Positions 58,142 to 58,547 of a stretch of 58,547 bases of DNA are shown here, piece after piece; the stretch's first letter is position 1, and every line of letters begins with the position of its first letter. The notes under the pieces are model-generated. The model was not told the origin of the DNA and ran no database searches. It worked only from the letters and a program-made list of their open reading frames with translations. This stretch comes from Clostridium sp. SM-530-WT-3G (GTDB lineage: Bacteria > Bacillota > Clostridia > Clostridiales > Clostridiaceae), in assembly GCF_012843905.1 (NCBI RefSeq), contig NZ_JABAGC010000017.1, positions 1 through 58,547 on the forward strand. The letters run 5' to 3'. A program made the position numbers and the translations under genes.

Positions 58142-58378
58142 CCTCTGTCCTTTTACCTGAGAGTTTGAATTACTAAAATTAATCACTTATATTTTTAGAC
58201 TTTTAATAAAAAATCATTCATAAAAAAATACAAAATATTTAACTTAGTAATCTTGCTCCTTCGGTGCTCATACATTATGAGTCTCTCCAGAGGCCCGTCC
58301 AGCAGTGGTCCTTTTACCTGAAAGATTTAACCTCTTCGGTGTTCCACTATAAAAATATAGTTTCATCTCTCCCACTAC
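58142..58378 (-). promoter_or_regulatory. Tandem glycine riboswitch (gcvT motif)
   Basis: Two aptamers in tandem on the minus strand. The first is closed by GTAGTGG/CCACTGC (58378-58372 with 58308-58302), the second by CCTCTG/CAGAGG (58293-58288 with 58147-58142). Both have the diagnostic strings: CACCGAAG and TTTCAGGTAAAAGGAC in the first, CACCGAAGGAGC and CTCTCAGGTAAAAGGAC in the second. The short linker is typical of cooperative glycine sensing. The second aptamer has a long AT-rich P3 arm (about 58175-58245). Confidence 0.95.
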
Positions 58379-58426
58379 CTTCATCCGAACTTTTTATATA
58401 TTTTTTAATTTTATGTTATGTTTTAA

Positions 58427-58455
58427 ATTATATAATCATTCTTTATCAAAATCAA
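58427..58455 (-). promoter_or_regulatory. Promoter of the riboswitch-symporter unit
   Basis: On the minus strand TTGATT (58455-58450), 17 bases, TATAAT (58432-58427), about 50 bases upstream of the first aptamer. Beyond it, to the window end, I see no further feature. Confidence 0.85.
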
Positions 58456-58547
58456 GAATGATTAATTTTTTTCAGCTTTAAAGAGTAAATTTATTTATAT
58501 GTTTAAAATCTTCTTAATTTCAGCTTTAATTTTTCAGAAAATTAAGA

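Overview
The window looks like chromosome from a low-GC, spore-forming Clostridium sensu stricto (cluster I). The evidence is the very AT-rich intergenic DNA, strong AGGAGG-type ribosome sites, frequent GTG/TTG starts, consensus sigma-A promoters, a sporulation gene (yunB), a Spo0A box, and a glnA-nitR-gltB-gltD order as described in solventogenic clostridia. I cannot name the species.

Layout. At 1-289 the left edge cuts a group IIC intron inserted right after the terminator of a tRNA-Gln(CUG) gene. At 546-4573 are a eukaryotic-type NADP isocitrate dehydrogenase, a YeiH-type exporter with an upstream LysR regulator, and a small membrane protein. At 4850-15280 is a nitrogen-assimilation block on the minus strand: amt-glnK, then glnA-nitR-gltB-gltD. 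The glnA leader holds a consensus promoter, two adjacent hexaloop hairpins with the A1/G4 signature of ANTAR targets, and an intrinsic terminator that competes with the first hairpin. The ANTAR protein is encoded directly behind glnA. The amt leader has a consensus promoter and a terminator that competes with one similar hairpin. Together these suggest that NitR reads through attenuators to switch on ammonium uptake and assimilation.

At 15334-19349 are a long coiled-coil/Sel1 protein and an aspartokinase. At 19416-36313 is a complete-looking type IV pilus locus on the minus strand: pilD, pilB, pilC, pilA, pilM, pilN, a pilO-like gene with an extra C-terminal region, three minor pilins (one very large and beta-repeat rich) and a two-vWA-domain surface protein. 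A duplicated pilD plus a frameshifted, truncated pilB lies upstream. No pilT is present.

At 36916-43708 are an orphan small gene behind a Spo0A box, yebC, a YigZ/IMPACT gene, a MocR-type regulator with a nucleotidyltransferase, and an HflX GTPase whose N-terminal region carries a JAMM-like metal motif. At 43907-49777 are hpt, a small palindromic repeat array, yunB, a class A penicillin-binding protein and a sodium:alanine symporter. At 49907-55386 are a PepSY protein and a regulator plus potABCD operon for polyamine uptake. At 55434-58547 are ndk, acyP and a second sodium:amino-acid symporter under a tandem glycine riboswitch with a visible anti-Shine-Dalgarno platform.

The most interesting material is the two nitrogen attenuators with their cognate ANTAR protein, the type IV pilus locus (large beta-repeat minor pilin, vWA protein, duplicated pilD-pilB, probable AUA start for pilC), the JAMM-like/HflX fusion, and the repeat array at 44540-44722.
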